Source of the DNA: Gammaproteobacteria bacterium
GTDB lineage: Bacteria > Pseudomonadota > Gammaproteobacteria > GRL18
Assembly: GCA_026196615.1 (NCBI GenBank)
Contig: JAPHSW010000063.1
Coordinates: forward strand, 1-46,248
Direction: 5' to 3'
Length of the DNA: 46,248 nucleotides
In this document: piece by piece, positions 45,601 through 46,248 of the stretch
Position numbering within the stretch: the stretch's first letter is position 1
Layout of the letters: every line of letters begins with the position of its first letter
Notes under the pieces: model-generated
Told to the model about the DNA's origin: nothing
Database searches by the model: none
The model's input: the letters and a program-made list of their open reading frames with translations, nothing else
Translations under genes and position numbers: made by a program

Positions 45601-46248
45601 TCAGGGAATTTAGTCGTCATTGCCCCCAGGATTTCAACTCGTTTAATTGAATCAATGCCCAGGTCTGCTTCCATATTCATATTCAGATCCAACATTTCTA
45701 CTGGATAACCTGTTTTTTCATTAACAATTTCAAGCATACCCTGTTGAATTTGAGCTGAATCTATTCCTGAACCTGAAGATGTCATCGTAGTTTGTGTAGC
45801 TGATGTTGTAGAAGTTGTAGATGCACCAGACTTATCTTCCACATATTGAACAATTTCTTTCAATGTTTGCATTTCTGCTAAATCATTTTGATCCAATTCT
45901 GGCAAGTCAGGGAATTTAGTGGTCATTGCACCGAGAATTTCAACACGCTTAATTGAATCAATGCCCAGGTCTGCTTCCATATTCATATTCAGATCCAGCA
46001 TTTCTACTGGATAACCTGTTTTTTCATTAACAATTTCAAGCATACCTTGTTGAATTTGAGCAGAATCTATTCCTGAAGTTGTCGCTGCAGGTGTATTTGT
46101 CAATGCACCTGACTTTTCTTCCACATATTCTACTATCTCACGTAATGTCTGCATTTCTGCTAAATCATTTTGATCCAGTTCTGGTAAATCCGGAAACTTA
46201 TTAGTCATAGCACCCAGGATTTCAACTCGTTTAATTGAGTCAATCCCC
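42657..46248 (-). CDS. pfaA: PUFA synthase subunit PfaA, C-terminal part (5' end outside window)
   Basis: The C-terminal about 1196 residues. Domains from the window edge: the end of one ACP, three complete ACPs each with the attachment site LGIDSIKRVEILGAM (about 45960, 45660 and 45340), then a ketoreductase with VSGGAKGVTAACIM (about 44330) and active Tyr in TGQSDYSVANEIL (about 43770), and a C-terminal dehydratase-like hot-dog (NDHVIGGNPVLPSATA, about 43420). KS and MAT domains are expected upstream but are not in the window. It builds the chain together with the next gene's domains. Confidence 0.94.
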   Translation of the reverse strand, partial: GIDSIKRVEILGAMTNKFPDLPELDQNDLAEMQTLREIVEYVEEKSGALTNTPAATTSGIDSAQIQQGMLEIVNEKTGYPVEMLDLNMNMEADLGIDSIKRVEILGAMTTKFPDLPELDQNDLAEMQTLKEIVQYVEDKSGASTTSTTSATQTTMTSSGSGIDSAQIQQGMLEIVNEKTGYPVEMLDLNMNMEADLGIDSIKRVEILGAMTTKFPDLPELDQNDLAEMQTLKEIVQYVEDKSGVNTSANTSSENTVLETISVSSVLDEAAIQKSMLEIVNEKTGYPIEMLDLNMDMEADLGIDSIKRVEILGAMTNKFPELPEMDQNELSEMRTLLEIVDYVKSLVPQDSTISRALSEQSPSLSDTSANQDSFSTTESIVVKKHLPRPDVLESEISVSGRTCIITDNGEKITYNTAKNLQTLGWNVIVMQLPTSLVAKASSLPKGTKTVKLAKATDEELGKTLNSITSTETVNGFIHLSAKPSSKGSKIKFSKRESTALKMAFFTAKHLKEALTEKPAEGRNFFLSTSYMDGEIGTAGVNKFELNQGGLNGLIKTINLEWEDVFCRAIDFNPTMDDVKGAQILIDEAFDPDLSVAEVGYSISENMNGRMTLVGETRPHSPAESTNTQITDKSVFLVSGGAKGVTAACIMPLAEKYNCRFILAGRAPYTGSEASWAQGCTDETELKRKIMEAIKADGEIPTPVIVNKRLRAIKSEREISKTLNQIKSLGGKAEYISADVTNSDALKEKSAPAVKKLGKITGLIHGAGVLADKPINKKTEADFNAVLNTKIDGLEAMLSLVNKDTLEYLVMFSSAAGFYGNTGQSDYSVANEILNKTAYQFRSFYPKCHVVSFNWGPWDGGMVTDELKRYFKERNVEIIPIDEGVEIFGNELHQDRDETIQLLVGSSMRADIDKTGTPLRSFLINTELLLEDNPFLNDHVIGGNPVLPSATALSWMANICERINPSQTFFECDNFQVLKGIVFDKAQADSYQVDVKELSNDDNLSRLQVTISSKKEDGKSIWHYKADIVVAKEIPEVPLYTQSDLNETQNTSGESLYSDGTLFHGSLFQGIEKVVNNSMKKLTLLCNLDNIKAKEQGQFPISSINPFATDLMFQAMLVWVREHRHLGSLPLKFLKVMSYKAIPNKEDFYISLDVDSTSDTNMKADVVIHDQKGNIYSRAFGAEVTVSETLNAMFKPKK
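45300..46248 (-). repeat. Tandem ACP-coding repeats in pfaA
   Basis: Units of about 300 bp repeat through the ACP region and continue past the window edge. Two of the three complete units are nearly identical at the base level, including the stretch around the DSIK codons. The last unit (nearest the KR) is more diverged (YPIEMLDLNMDME, PELPEMDQNEL). Near-identity suggests gene conversion or recent copy-number change. Confidence 0.85.

Overview
The window is AT-rich chromosomal DNA from a gammaproteobacterium, most likely marine or host-associated. I base this on family content rather than on any marker-gene match: an EF-P-like YeiP, a MaoP/YifE-like protein, the carboxyspermidine polyamine route, a T6SS VgrG cassette and a polyunsaturated fatty acid (Pfa) synthase. 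The genus cannot be read from the sequence alone.

Layout. (1) 1-7567, plus strand: a chemosensory operon cheW(partial)-STAS-cheA-cheR-cheB-MCP-cheY-cheD. The receptor has almost no periplasmic sensor, and CheA carries an MshEN-like doublet. (2) 7727-9681: a small accessory module made of a divergent 70-aa ORF, a BrxR/CapW-like WYL regulator and a divergent macro-domain-like protein. It ends exactly at the 3' end of a tRNA-Val gene. Two matching palindromes lie over the divergent promoter. (3) 9803-12841: housekeeping genes (TatD-associated radical SAM protein, tri-haem cytochrome c, YeiP, adenylate kinase). (4) 12926-19458: an orphan T6SS cassette of VgrG, DUF4123 adaptor, GHH/HNH nuclease toxin and predicted beta-propeller immunity protein, followed by a decayed second immunity copy and a CsrA paralogue with a basic C-terminal tail. 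The vgrG and csrA-like leaders both carry CsrA-like GGA sites. (5) 19554-26686: a SlyD-like/methyltransferase fusion with a lipoprotein, an S41 protease, and a decaying accessory stretch with a frameshifted IS3-family element, gene fragments and small hypothetical proteins. (6) 27049-32224: polyamine synthesis from arginine through agmatine and putrescine to (nor)spermidine by the carboxynorspermidine route. (7) 32559-46248, minus strand: the Pfa synthase locus, pfaA (5' end outside the window), a single KS-CLF-AT-DH-DH protein joining PfaB-type and PfaC-type parts, pfaD and a PfaE-type phosphopantetheinyl transferase.

The most unusual points are the self-contained regulator/macro module with its operator pair, the T6SS toxin cassette that appears to carry its own CsrA-type post-transcriptional regulator, and the fused Pfa subunit with a long inverted repeat between pfaA and the next gene. 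An IS3 element lacking a target duplication ends inside a short fragment that matches the locus's own PPTase gene.
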